A stretch of DNA of 64,000 nt from Isoetes taiwanensis (lineage: Eukaryota; Streptophyta; Lycopodiopsida; Isoetales; Isoetaceae). Below are positions 20,140-32,213 of this stretch, in pieces. Each line of letters opens with the position of its first letter. Position 1 is the first letter of the stretch. The notes beneath the pieces are model-generated. The model had not been told where the DNA came from and did not search any database. It worked only from the letters and a program-made list of their open reading frames with translations. Made by a program: the position numbers and the translations under genes. Location of the stretch: NCBI GenBank assembly GCA_021234155.1, contig JAJEKV010000147.1:1387019-1451018 (forward strand), in the 5' to 3' direction.

Positions 20140-22249
20140 TCTGATTTTCTCCTACTTTCCTCATGTCGCCATATGCGTCGCAATTTCACGCCCGGAAAGA
20201 ACTCCTTTCTCGGGCGGCATCTCGCTTGGAGCGCCATCAGTCGGGGAAACTGTTTGCGACATGTATGGATCTGCTTATGACATAGAGGGAGGCCATCTTG
20301 GTCTAGGGCTCGATCCGCCACCCACCCTCGTGTCGATCTCGTCCGGTTCCCCCCCAAAGCGTGCAAACATTGCTCACAACCTCGGTCCCCTCATCATTAT
20401 CGGGGCCTTATCGGCTCAACCGTCTCAACCGTACTTTCATACCCACGAACATGCCTACATCCATCATTCTTCCAGGCCATCGCCCACTTCCTTCGCAACC
20501 ATCATCTCCCGGGGTGGGCACGGCTATCCACATGTCTCCTTTGCTTTGCCGGGAATATCCTTTCCCTCGTTTCCCCATCGCTCTTCTGTTTACAACCTTA
20601 CAGATCTCAAAACCAATGCTCCGGCTACTTCAGTTTCTCAACCGCAGTCACCCCTTCATCAGGGTCCGTCAGGCACAATGCCAAATCCACCTCAACCTCA
20701 ATATCCTCACTATCCTGTTCCTGTCCAGCCCAGCACTTTCCCATCTACCTTTCAGACTCTGAAACTGACTTATCCCACCTTTGGCAACACGAAAGGCAAA
20801 CCGTTAGACCAAAGTGCTCAGGCCCACATGGAAGAATTTGAGGCTCTAGCTGTCCTAAATGGGCACGCGCAACCTCAACTGAAATTTCACATCTTTTCCA
20901 CCACACTGCGTGGCTCTCCTCATCAATGGCTCATGTCCAACAAAAGCCATTGGAAACAAGATCGGTCCGAATCGCCTTTGCTTTTACGTCTCATTCTGGG
21001 GGACCACGGATGATGATCAACTTCATCTCAAGCAACTCAATGAACTGCAACAAGAGCCCGCGAGTGCGGGGATTTTGCGGATCGACTTCACATTACGCTT
21101 TCGGTAAGCTCAAGGAGTACCCTACCGCAGGCAGTTTTGGTCTGCCGTTTCTCCAAGGACTTCCTCACGCTATTCGACTCATGGTGAATATCTGCGTCCA
21201 AAACTTTGGAGCGGGCTATCGACCTTGTCAATCACTTTCAGTCAATGTTTCCTCCCGAGGCGGGCTCTTCAAGAGCTCCCCTTCATTCCACCCGTCATGG
21301 TTCCACAAACGGCATTCAGCCTCAACACGCTAATCCACAAATAGCGGTCAAATCTGGTGCCATATTTGCAAATATCAAGGCCATTTGGCCAATGAGTGCA
21401 ACTCCACCAATGGCCCGCCTCATTGCAAGCGATGCAAAATGTGCAATCATGCCCGCGGAAGAGTGCACTTCGCACTCATCCCACACCGTTCGCAACAAAA
21501 TGGTTTATCGGTACAAACCACACCTCAGTCCCAAACGCGTTATCGGCAGCCCACCTCTTCGTGCAGTACCACGCAACTCTATCAACCGAATGGACCAACC
21601 ACGGGGATCCAACCAACGTCCTCCTTTTGATCCTTCTAAAGCTCAGTGCTATCACTGTCAAGAATGGGGTCATACCACCACGGCGTGCCCTCAACTTCCA
21701 CAAGTTCAGGTCCAGCTTCCTGGCACAAATCAGACCACATCGGTCCGCCTCACGGCTTACCAACTCTGGCTTGCTAATGGCAAACAAGGCCCGCGACCAG
21801 TTCTCAAGAAGCCCCCAAGAGCGCCTCAGCAATCACGCTATCAACCAGCTCCAGCAAATCAACCTCAGCTGGATCAACAAGCCCAAGAGGAAATTTTTCA
21901 GGCACTTAATCCTCCCGTACAGCCGTCAAATTGGGTTGGTCTAGTTTCACGCCAGACCAAGGCATCACGTCCCTTGACTATTATTCAGAAGGACACGCAA
22001 CCTGCCTTTGCAGTTGACACCCTTCCTCATGAGGACGAAAAAAAGGTTCACTTTGCACCTGACTTAGAAAAGCTCATGCCAAATGTCATGCCCAAAGTTC
22101 GCCAAAGCATTTTGAATCTCATGCAAGCAGCTGAAGGCCGCACATTGGCAAATGTTCATGCCACCACTCGAGCTCAACAAAGACACGATCCACCTTCAAC
22201 ATCTCAACCTCCACGCCTCGGACATATCCCAATATTGCAGCCGGGTTGA
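20132..22249 (+). pseudogene. Gypsy Gag with zinc knuckle
   Basis: A Pro/Ser/Thr-rich leader is followed by LKLTYPTFGNTKGKPLDQSAQ and LKFHIFSTTLRGSPHQWL, the typical gag capsid block. After a shift near 21000, CYHCQEWGHTTTAC forms a CX2CX4HX4C knuckle (about 21645). The C-terminus is rich in Gln and Pro. The protein would package the element RNA. It is split by at least two shifts. Confidence 0.75.
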
Positions 22250-22297
22250 CTTACTCAAAAAGTTGCTTGCTTCCACCGCCACGCACTCCCCGCACCA

Positions 22298-22760
22298 GTG
22301 GAACCAGCCAGATCCTTTTTCTCATGTACCTCTCGAACTCCAAGAGGAGCTTGCCAAGATCAAAATTCCTTTAAGCTTGGCCACCATTTTAAAACTCGTC
22401 ACCGCTCTCAAGGACCGGTTACCACTCCCAAGCTGTTTTTGGTTGGGGCTGTGGCTACCTCTACACCCACGGTCCATGCAACGGTGGGAAATCAACAAGT
22501 CAACCATGTTCAAATCGATGGAGGTAGTGCGGTCAATCTCATCACGGACAAACTCCGCGAAACAAATGGGCATCACACAACTCTTTCGTTGCCCCATATG
22601 ACATCAAATTGGCTAATGGCCATATCACGAGACCTCAAAGGCGTCACACCTATTCTACACATCAACATTGGTGATCTCCGCTTTCCCATGGAATTTGGAG
22701 TTTGGAAAGGCGGTGAAGATCCGGTGACTATGAAATGCCGGTGGGAAGACCCTTTCTCCG
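22298..22760 (+). pseudogene. Retroviral-type aspartic protease domain
   Basis: VNHVQIDGGSAVNLIT carries the D-x-G-S active-site pattern as DGGS (about 22500-22545). HINIGDLRFPMEF follows. It lies in its expected place between gag and reverse transcriptase. One catalytic motif is seen, as expected for dimeric retropepsins. Confidence 0.6.
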
Positions 22761-23439
22761 CCGGGCAAAGAGTATCCATTCTTGGGCCCGCGGACCGGTT
22801 AGTCATCACGATGGGTCATCTCAATGCCACAATGGACTTGCAAACAGGCGGATCATTTCCGTTGACAATGCGGAACCCTCTCTCTCGAACCAGCGATTCA
22901 CGAAGGCGCTCGAGAATATTTATCAAGTTCGGGCTACCCTGGCAGCGTGTCGCCTCGTCATCCTACCCGAATATGCTGATCCTTGGGGAGAAATGACTCT
23001 TGATCGGGGACCGGTGTGGCTGCCTTGCTTGACCCTACGGCTCCTTGCAATCGAATCCAACGCGTTGATCACTTTTCGAATCTGGACACTCCGGCAACTC
23101 CTGGCGATGTACACGCCGTCATGAAGCAACCAGCGCTTTCGATGACCGCGAGCAACCTCTCTTTTTTTACCACGCAAAAGTGCCACGCATCCGGTTATGC
23201 TCCAACCTCCTCGCACACATTGTCCGGGATAATCAAGTCATACCCCATATTCGGACTCCGAAGTCGAAATTGTGGATGTTGGCAACAATCAACTGTCCAG
23301 ATTCTTTGCAAACCTTCCCGCTCCTTATCGTAACGGGGCCGTCCACACTTTCAAAAATTCAAACACATTTTCGCACGGAGTTACAAAGATCTTGGGGCAT
23401 CAACAAAAGCTGGGGAACTCACCATTCCTACCAAATCTG

Positions 23440-24170
23440 ATGCGACCCGATTAGCTAGCAACGACGATGCGAGGCTCAACCCTAATTACCGTGATCGCGT
23501 CAAGGCGGAAATTGACAAACTCCTTCTTTGCGGGTTTAATCTATGAGGTCAAACATTCTGAATGGGTGAGCCCTATCGTCATTGCCCTTAAGCACAATGG
23601 TAAGATCGGCGTGCAGTGTAGACTATCGGAAACTCAATCGTGCCACGGGGGCGTGATCATTTTCCACTTCCCTTCCGCAGACCAAGTTACGGAAGAAGTG
23701 GGCTGGACATGAATGTACTCCTTTATGGATGGTTTCTCGGCTACAATCAGATCTCCATCAAAGAATCTGATCAACTCAAGACCACTTTCACCACCCCTGT
23801 GGGGCACTTTTGCCTACAAGGTGGTTCCTTTTGGATTATCCAACTCTCCTTCAACATTTCAACGCATCATGCTCTCGGTTTTTCGAGGGATTTCATGAAG
23901 GAAAATCCCTTCTTGCAAATTTTTCAAGATGACTTCTCTGCCTCTGTTCCATGGCTGACCATTTGGATAAATTGGAACTTCGTCTTCCGTAAATGTGATG
24001 AGTCCGCATTAGTCTCAATCTCGAGAAATGCACCTTTTCGCCACTTCGGTGTTACGTTAGGCCATGTTGTCGACCGGCGAATCACCACTGATCCCCGCCA
24101 AAATCGGTTATTGTGCTCAAAGCTCAAGCACCCGCCAACATCAAAGAGACACGCTCTTTCCTAGGAAAGG
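23440..24170 (+). pseudogene. Reverse transcriptase domain, multiply shifted
   Basis: Recognisable blocks in changing frames: EWVSPIVIALKHNGKIGV, then FHFPSADQV, SFMDGFSATI/YNQISIK, LKTTFTTPVGHF and FQDDFSAS, the YxDD-type catalytic box. The frame changes every 100-200 bases, so no functional protein can be made as read. Confidence 0.75.
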
Positions 24171-24179
24171 TCAATTATT

Positions 24180-24730
24180 ACTCCACCTTCATACCTGGAT
24201 GGCGACCATTGCGGATCCCATTCATAAACTCACGGGTGGCCGAATCCACCCGGCTTTGGAATTCCCGGTGAAGCTTTGCTTTCCAACAGTGAAGCTTTTG
24301 CTTACTCGGGCACCGGTCCTTGTTCCTCCTCAATGGGACAAGCCCTTTCACGTTCATGTCGATGTCACCGGCGTTTGCTATTGGAGCTGTTCTTTCTCAA
24401 GAATATGATGCGCTGCCGATAAACCAATTAAGCTCGCCCGGTAGAAAACTCAATTCTGGCGGCGCAACTATTACGCCCGCGGGCGTGAAGCTTTGGGTCT
24501 CATTTTTACGTGTCCAACGCTTCCGTCATTACCTTTTGGGCAGTCAAATCAAGTTCTTTGTGGACCACCAAGCACTTCTCTATTTGATCAACAAATCCAC
24601 GCCCACGGTCGCATTGCTTTCGTTGGGTCCTTCTTCTCCAAGAATTTGCTCCTTTTGAAATCGTTCATAAAGGGCAAATCTCATGTTGTTCGGATTATCT
24701 TTCCGCGCATCCACCGCGGATGATCCCGCA
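24180..24730 (+). pseudogene. RNase H domain
   Basis: Blocks FAIGAVLSQEYDALP, LLGSQIKFFVDHQALLYLIN and the W/F-rich end follow the reverse transcriptase. FVDHQALLYL is the standard tail of Ty3 RNase H (usually TDHxxLxYL). Frames are broken. Confidence 0.7.
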
Positions 24731-24899
24731 ACAGAGTCTCGGGCGCCTTCCCCGATGCTCAACTTTTTTAGTCACGGCAACACCACATTGGTTCCATGAT
24801 TTTCAGCAATACCTCCTCCTCACAGGTGCTCTTCCACCGAAGATGAGGCGGCTCTCTCCCGCCAAGCGACAATCCGTGTCGCCATCAATTTCTCCGAGG

Positions 24900-26130
24900 T
24901 CCGTGACTACACCATGGTTGCCGGACATCTCTACAAAAGGTAAGGACACCATCCTTCGACGCCGTGTTCTACCTCATGAAGTTCCGGACATTGTTCGAGA
25001 AGCTCATCAAGGGCTCGGTGGTGGTCATTTTCATGGTGACACCACGACGCGCCAAAATTCTTCTTCTTGGGTATTATTGGCCCACGCTCTTCAAAGATGC
25101 TCCGCGCCCGCGCCCGCCGCGTGTGGCGCTTGTCGCCGGGTGGGGGCGCCACACGGCCCGTGGCGGCTCTTCCCTTGGCGCCGGTCGCCCGCGCCACTTC
25201 CCTTCAAAGAATGGGGAATGGACTTTGTGGGACCTATAGACCCTCCGTGGCGGCACACTGCGTGCCCGATACATCCCGGTTCTCACCGACTCGCCACCAA
25301 ATGGGCGGAAGCTTGTGCACTTCGGACAACAACTGCTTTGCAAAGCACGGCCCCGAGTCCTCTATCAACAAATCATCACGCGATTGGTGCGCCCCACCTG
25401 AGTCGGGTCGTGATCGTGGTGTTCATTTCATCAATCATACTATCAAAGAGTCGGCGGATTATCTCTTGATACATCATCACAAGAGCACACCTTACTATCC
25501 TCAAGGCAATGGGTTGGCGAAAGCACCAACAAAACTCGGGTCACCATTCTCAAGAAAATTTGTGGCGCTTCCCATGCATTGGCGGACAAAACTTCCCTCT
25601 GAGTTCTTTGGGCCTACAATACTTGTTTCAAGATTGCTACGGGTCACACTCCTTTTAAATTGGTTTATGGTCAGGAAGCTCTCATGCCCTTTGAATTCAT
25701 TCTTCCAACACTCCGGTTTCAACTGGCTACTGCTCATAATCCACCAGCTGCTCTCAAAGAACGGGTCTATCAATTAGAACAGTTGGATGAACTTCGCAGG
25801 GATGCTTATATTCGTGTTCTTCATGGACAACAGTTGCAAAAATCTTTACATGACAAACGTTTGAAGACAAAAACATTCAAACAAGGAGATTTGGTTCTTC
25901 TTTATGATTCCAGGTACAAAAATTTTCGGGTAAACTCAAGTTTCGTTGGCTTGGCCCTTATCAAATTGTTCAAGTGGTTAGACCAAGTGTTTTCCAACTC
26001 GCTGAATTAGATGGCACTCCATTACCTACATTAGTTAATGGTTTTCGTCTCAAAGCATTTCAGCACACAGAAAGTGAACATCCCAACACAGAGACAGTTC
26101 CAGAATCAAACACCACAGAAAGTGACTAGA
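24900..26130 (+). pseudogene. Integrase with C-terminal tail
   Basis: RRRVLPHEVPDIVREAHQG and GGHFHGDTTT match the HHCC zinc-binding start. WGMDFVGPIDPPW and the DRGVHF-type block mark the catalytic core. YYPQGNGLA resembles the YHPQTDGQ block. The C-terminal part reads YGQEALMPFEFILPTLRF, an LDELRRDAYIRVL helix and KTKTFKQGDLVLLYDSR. It ends ESEHPNTETVPESNTTESD. Several shifts occur. Confidence 0.75.
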
Positions 26131-27000
26131 AAGGCGGTAGATTATATTATAGTGGAGAATTTTTACAAAATGTGGGCGCAGCCCAGCTATTTCCGCTATG
26201 GGCACTGCCCTATATACAAAAACGGGCTCAGAGCCCTATCTACTAAGTCCTAAGAGGAAAAACCCTCTACTCGGGTTGGGGCGAGGTGATCTTGAGGAGA
26301 TGGTAGAGGTTACGCTCCGGATCCCAAATAAGGTGCGAGAACCACCTCCATCCCGTTGGTCTTCGGGTCGGGATGTTCAGCCATCCCGGCACACCACCCG
26401 TCCATGCGAATGCCACGGTTGTGGCAGCGCCAGAGATCCAGACAGTTCATCTTACAAGTGATCCACTCCTGACAGTTCGTCGGCATGGTGCAATCTTCGT
26501 TCAAACCAGCAGCAGCCATACTGAGCGCCATCGGATGCCTTCGTTTCTCTCGGTTCGTCTTATATAGCCAACTGAGGACCTCCTTGTCGACGTGGACCAA
26601 TCACACAAATCGCCAACGTGGTTTGCAATGCAAGGCTTTGTTTCTAAAAGGAGAATCTATTCTCCGCGCATATCTAGCAATGGTACCTTCTGACACATTC
26701 CTTTTAATGATATCCCCCTTCGAGTTGCCAGCATTGAATGCCATTCCTTCTTTCCACGCCCGTCGAACATTAATGGGTGTCCTTTGCCATCTGTCACATC
26801 CGATCTTTCTTTCACGTCTCATCCTCACCGTCCATTGCTTCTCCCTTACGTTTTTGGGGACTTAGCCAAATTTTTGCCTCTCAATCCCCTTCTTCGCATC
26901 TCTTGACACCTGGCATCATCAACGGTTCTGTTTAGCACTCTTCATACCTCTTCACCTCCAATTGTATTAACCTAAAACAAACCTTTTAGTTCCTCTGCGC
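26131..27000 (+). other. Spacer between pol and the downstream ORF
   Basis: No conserved protein is seen. It contains imperfect repeats and GC-rich patches and could hold a promoter or splice acceptor for the downstream ORF. Confidence 0.35.
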
Positions 27001-27082
27001 CTTCATCCTCCGTGCTTTCGACTTTTCGTCTTCCGCCTTTGGCATCTCTCTTAGTTCACGCAAATCATTCTCATGGCTGCCC

Positions 27083-29850
27083 CAAGATTTTCTACACTTC
27101 AAACTCTTTGCTCCCAAGGATCCGGCCCTTTTGCATCTGTATCCTTCTTGGCGCCCACTTTCCGAAAGCCCTTGTTGGCCCCAATAAAGATGTCGTTTTG
27201 AGCGACACCAGCTTTCTGAATTTTCTCAAATGGAACTTCCCGGCTCCAAATCACGCCCGATTCGCGGCGGTTCATAGCCAATATTGTTAACAGCCGCGAG
27301 GGTACACCACTTTGTGGTCGATGGCACCACTATTTCATTGACTCAACACTTGATTTCTGAGGTATTTCATATTCCCTTGCACACTCCTTGTGTATCATGA
27401 TGCGCTATCTGGGATATTGATGTCCGCGAGTTTGGTGCACCTCTTTATCACGCCAATGTCCATCGTCGTCGACCAATATCGACAAGCCTCATGAGACCTT
27501 TGTAAAATTTTTTGTGGCGCCAAATTCCTTGGGTATTCTATCAAGAACACCCATATCAATAAGCCTTTCTATAACCTGGTCCTTCTTGCTACACACTCCC
27601 GGCACCACATAGATTGGCCCCAAATGATGTTCTATCGTCTTCTCCAAGAAATGGACCGCCTTGGTACCACTTCCATTTCTGAAGTTTCTGTGGGAGGGCA
27701 CTTTCAAGCCCTCATCCGTCATTACTTCCCTCCCACACCACCAAATTCTCATACTTCCACTCAGCGCTCCCTTCCAGTCAATCACCAAGTTGGCACATCA
27801 CGCCCATCTTCCCCTGGTCATGACCACAGTCACACTCATGTCACTGTCTCTTCCTCCGCTACACCATCCACTTCACACCATTTTTCACAAACCTCCCACA
27901 CCAGGCAACAGCCAATTCCACCACCACAACACCCTCGTCAGTTGTTGTATCGATTATCGGCCGGGATGCTCAAGGCTGCTTTACACTTAAGTTCTGAGGA
28001 ATCCCAAGGCGCTCTTATGGCCGGGTTCAACGCACTAGAGGCCTCACGATCACGGTACACCAAGACTTTCAAGCAGCAACTACCCAAGTTGCAACTTTGG
28101 AGGCCAAACTTCAAGACAAGCATGAAGCTCTCTTACAGGCTCATGCGGATCTCAAGAGTACACAAGCTCAAGTCAGCCAACTCGCAGATCAGCAGGCTCA
28201 GCTCCAGTCCGAAATTCAGACTCTCTTGGAGCACAACAAGTCCAAAGCTGCTCTCCTGAGTACCAAGGATGAAGATATTGCTAAACTCAATGCCTTGTAC
28301 TCGGAACTGTGTGAAAACTTCCGCACTCAAGTTCAAAATCTTTCAGCCCGAGATGCTCAAGTTGCCTCCTTGACGGCTCAGCTTTCTACACAGACCTCTC
28401 AGATCACCTCTCTTCAAGATCAGCTTACAGAGGTGCGTAAAGCGAAAAATACTTTCGATGGCCGGAGATTGCCGTGCTTCGTCTCAATACACCGGGAAAT
28501 CTTCCTCCCAGTCAATCCTTCTCGAGCGGGTCGTGACCAGATCCGCCCTCCTACTTGAAAAGGAAAATAGGATCCGTGATCTCGAACAACAGCTGCAGCA
28601 AGCTATTCAGTCTGCTGATGAGGCTCAAACCAAACTTGACGCCCAGACTTCAATTCTTCACAGAATGCCAGTGGACTTCCCAGCTCCCTCCTGCTATCAT
28701 GATTATGTGGTTGCTCGACGCCACCTCTTCCTTTCAAAGTGGCACGCAGCTGATGGCCCTGTGGATATCCCATCGGCGGTCTTGATTTTTCTCGGTTTGG
28801 CGAAACTCTCCATTGAAGACAAAGGGTTGTGTTGTGCCCTTGTTGTCTTTGATCTCATACACTGTGTACCGATCCCGACTTTCTCACTTTCCGCGTGGTT
28901 CAGCCCATGGCTTATATTTTTCATGATTTCTATCTGGGTGATACACAGGAAAATTTTGGCAATGGGCCACGCCAGCTGTTCCAGGGTGACCCCACTGCGC
29001 AATGGGTGCTTCAGGATAACAATCCATATCTTGCGGATCCTGCTCAGACCAAAACTTTTCATCAGGAGTACATGCCTGAGCTTGCCAATCATTTATCTCT
29101 CTGGCAAGCGGAAGCGCTGCAACAAATAAGGAAGTATCTAGGACATCCCGAAGATCTTCCCTATGCACAAGTCTATATGCAGCACCTCGCTGGTTACAAT
29201 CGATTCTGAGCTCTTGGGCAATGAAAGAGCGGTCCCCACAGGATGGGATAGCCCTCCTGTCAACTCTCAGCTCTCTGCTTCTCTTTGGGATCGCTGGTGT
29301 CAGGCACTTGATCCAGATCTTGTCAGTCAATTCAGGGAGACTGCTCAGCAACCCACGCCCACGGGCATGGTTCCTTCTCCCTATGCTTCCCTGGGTGTAC
29401 CTCCACGCCCCAGGTTCCTGACTTCTGATTGGCGCCTTCCTTTTTGGACCAAGGTCATGGATGGTCATGCGGTGGACACCACCTCAGATCTCGACGGATC
29501 TCCGGTGGGATCCACGTTTTGTTCGCCGATCACATTGGGAAGAAGGTGCTACTCTGGACAACACCACAAATTGGATCTACATTGCTAATGAGCGTGGTTG
29601 GCAACAGCCCGCGGATGCGCTTCATGGTCTCAACACCTTCTTGCAGAACGCCTCCACCTCACCTGATCCTTCTGTCCATCTTCAAAGCGGGCTTTTTGCG
29701 CTGCCCTCAAATGCATTTTGCTCAGCTCCTTAAATCGGCAGCGTCCCATTTTTCACTGCAATCCAAATGCCAGCGTCAGTGCTTTTGGCCTTCAGACCTG
29801 TCTCCTCATGGAGTGTCAGTACATTTCTTCAGACGCCCACGCTGCACTTG
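27083..29850 (+). pseudogene. Additional downstream ORF with long coiled coil
   Basis: An ATG at about 27074 opens MAAPRFSTLQTLCSQGSG. Later blocks read MFYRLLQEMDRLG, a Ser/Thr/Pro/His-rich linker, then a long coiled coil (LQDKHEALLQAHADLKSTQA through QVSQLADQQAQLQSEIQ to LTEVRKAKN and DLEQQLQQAIQSADEAQ). The tail reads YIFHDFYLGDTQENFGN and WDRWCQALDPDLVSQF. It is in the sense direction between integrase and the 3' LTR, where some plant gypsy elements carry an extra or envelope-like gene. I see no signal peptide or membrane span. Function unknown. Confidence 0.6.
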
Positions 29851-30052
29851 AAGACATGGTACGCTCTCGTTTTCTTATTGATGCTGATCCTGCCCTTGGC
29901 CAAGACACACCTCAAGCTCTTCAATCACGCCAAGATCTCATCAGCCAGTACCATAATGGGGCCCGTCCTCACTCCCGTGAGGATCACTTTCAGACTGATG
30001 GCTTCCCGCCCTCCGAAACGCTTCCTCCTTTTCTTCACTCTGAGTGTCGTTT

Positions 30053-30064
30053 GGTGGGGGGGAG
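30053..30064 (+). other. Polypurine tract of the gypsy element
   Basis: GGTGGGGGGGAG lies directly before the 3' LTR start. Confidence 0.8.
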
Positions 30065-30647
30065 TGTTAGTCCTGTGCCTCCTGGTACAGGACTATTCAT
30101 GCATACGTCAGACCAGGTCAAGCTCAAAGATCCTCAGTCAACCACGGGTCAGACATCCAAGCCTCCACAGAAGACTAAGCAGGCCACGCAGTCAAAGCCT
30201 TTGGCTCCCGTCAAGAGGCGCCGCTCAGACAAGTGACGGCCCGTCACCGCCCGCGTCAGCGTCAGCGTGATTCTAGGCACTTCAAGAGGCACCGCCAACA
30301 TTCCTGCAAATCAGGCCTCCTTCCAGGAGTCGGCACCGAGATCAGTCAGAGTGTCTATATTGGGCCCAAGGCCATTGTACTATATATATGAGTAGAGTTA
30401 GCTCATAAGTTTTTAGATGAGTTTTGAGTCTTGTCTCCTTTCAGTTTTCTCTCTATTGCGAGAGCTCATGTATTTTCATCATTGATATCAAGGAAGCTTA
30501 TCATCTTTCTTTCATTTGTTCTGTTCTCTTCTTTTTCTTCTCTTTCAGCAAATCCCGCGTGACATAGTCCCCCGGACTCTCCTGTTAGATCCACGGGTCC
30601 TCACAGAGGGCTGTCTTCCAGGAGTTCCCGAACCCAGACCCCAAACA
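30065..30647 (+). repeat. 3' LTR of the gypsy element
   Basis: Direct copy of 19541-20119, followed by target duplication GAGGA. Relative to it the 5' copy lacks a few C/G-containing bases (for example CCCGCGTGAC against CCCGTGAC). Confidence 0.9.
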
Positions 30648-30652
30648 GAGGA

Positions 30653-32201
30653 GTCAGCAGAAGCTCTCCAAAAGGCTCCTGGAGCAGATATTGTTGTGGC
30701 CCTCATATAAGTCAAGTGCTATTTTAAAGAGGGTTAATGAGACCAAGCTCCTCAAGCAAACCATTTCATTGACACTGAGCACGATTAAGAGGCCACCAAA
30801 AAATGAAGATGGGGTCAGAGTGCTTCAGGTCAGAAAGTTGTACGCGGCACATGTGGCTATTCTTAAGCAAAGAATGAGAAGAAATCCTCATGCGCATGTG
30901 TCGCCACTAGTTGTGATGGTAGACAGATGTCAGGTCAACCAACTCAAAGATTACAAAAAGGCCGACTTTGAAGATTACACTTATTATGTTCTTGGAGGCA
31001 CACATAGTTATAAAGCAAGAAAAGAACTATCAAAAGAAGAAAGCCGTAATGAAGTCTGGAAGAGCGTGGAAGCACATATCTACGTGGGGGTAACAGACGA
31101 AGAGGCAAAAGTCATTGCCGTGAGTCATAATCTAGACAATGACTTCAGATTAAAAATGAGCCTGATAGACAAGATCCGCTTTATGCACCGAGAGTACGTG
31201 GAGTTCAAACAAGTGCATGGAGACGACTTTAAAAAACAAAAGAACAAGCTCCAAGAGCTTCGAGAAGCCTGTGTGACAGAATGCTGCCTCAGTTATGATT
31301 CAGATAAGAAGCCTATAATGGCTGTAAAACAGTACGACAATTACTTTCAGCTTGCTTTCCGAGATGGACAAGTAAGTAAGAATTTTAATTGTCTTTTAGT
31401 ATGTTTAGCGCTGTCTGAACTGTGTGTTGGCCTTGAGCTGTATAAATTTATACCAACCTTGAAAGGAGGGCTCGATATAAGGCACGGTAGAAATTTTTCA
31501 CGGTGCCAAGGCACGGCATAAATTTATACCGTGCCTTGGCACAGTGCCTTGGCACGCTACTCAACACTAAACTATTTGACTTCAACCATTAACAGGTTTG
31601 GGATCTTCAAGAAATTTTTTTTGCATGTTCGAGGAAAAAAGCTAGCTCCACTGGAAAAAAAATCGAAAAAAAATATTGAAGGAAAACAGAAAAACATGAG
31701 CATTGTACCCTGGACTCAGCTACAGGCTTTAAAAACCAAAGAAATTTTTGTGCGTCTCCTGGAGAAAGTTGTGGCCAAGGAATTTACTCTAAAAAAATGG
31801 CCAAGGAAGCTAAGACGTAAGTCTCATGTACTTTCTTTAATTCCTCACTTCGTCTTACAACCTTTTTCTCCTTGCAGTCAGAAAGACATTGTCACCTGCC
31901 AAGCCGAGTTAATGAAGCAACTAAACTTAGAAGACTGGGAGGAGTGCAAGCTTCTTTACCCAACTTGTACGACAGACAGTATAATCAGAGAGCATGCAGT
32001 TAACTTCAGTGGCTGGGTAAGTTTTGCAGAAAACATGTTCTGTTTTTTAGCCTTTGTCTCACTGTTCTCTTATAGAACAAGAAGAAAGGGCTACCAGCAG
32101 GCTTTTTGAACCTGGTTCGTAGGGCCAAAGAGGAAAGACAGAGACTTAAGGGCATTGAACAGGGAAAAGAAGTCGGCCCCAGCAGTTTTGATACTAGCTA
32201 G
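30653..32201 (+). pseudogene. ParB-like domain and linker of the ParB/methylase gene
   Basis: Reads SQQKLSKRLLEQI, then KNEDGVRVLQVRKLYAA and HVSPLVVMVDRCQVNQL. YYVLGGTHSYKARKEL resembles the GG(N/T)H-type box of ParB/sulfiredoxin-like domains. VGVTDEEAKVIAVSHNLDN follows, as in bacterial ParB-methylase proteins. After introns come MSIVPWTQLQALKTKEI, KDIVTCQAELMKQLNLED and LPAGFLNLVRRAKEERQRL. A TAG stop (32199-32201) follows FDTS. Likely DNA-binding or NTP-using; the exact role is unknown. A-run length changes near 31650-31680 and 31790 shift the frame. Confidence 0.65.
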
Positions 32202-32213
32202 GAGAGATTTACA

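Larger units (their letters stand above)
19541..30647 (+). mobile_element. Ty3/gypsy LTR retrotransposon with extra downstream ORF, target duplication GAGGA
   Basis: LTRs at 19541-20119 and 30065-30647 begin TGTTAG and end AAACA. GAGGA is duplicated at 19536-19540 and 30648-30652. Inside, in order, are gag, zinc knuckle, protease, reverse transcriptase, RNase H and integrase, the gypsy order, then about 4 kb with a coiled-coil ORF, then a polypurine tract. All coding parts have shifts or stops. It is inserted in the ParB/methylase gene in the same orientation. Confidence 0.9.

Noticed and set aside
19536-30652. Alternative view that the two 580-bp repeats are a tandem duplication rather than LTRs
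   Set aside because: TG...CA ends, 5-bp target duplication, gag-pol order and a polypurine tract all fit an LTR element.
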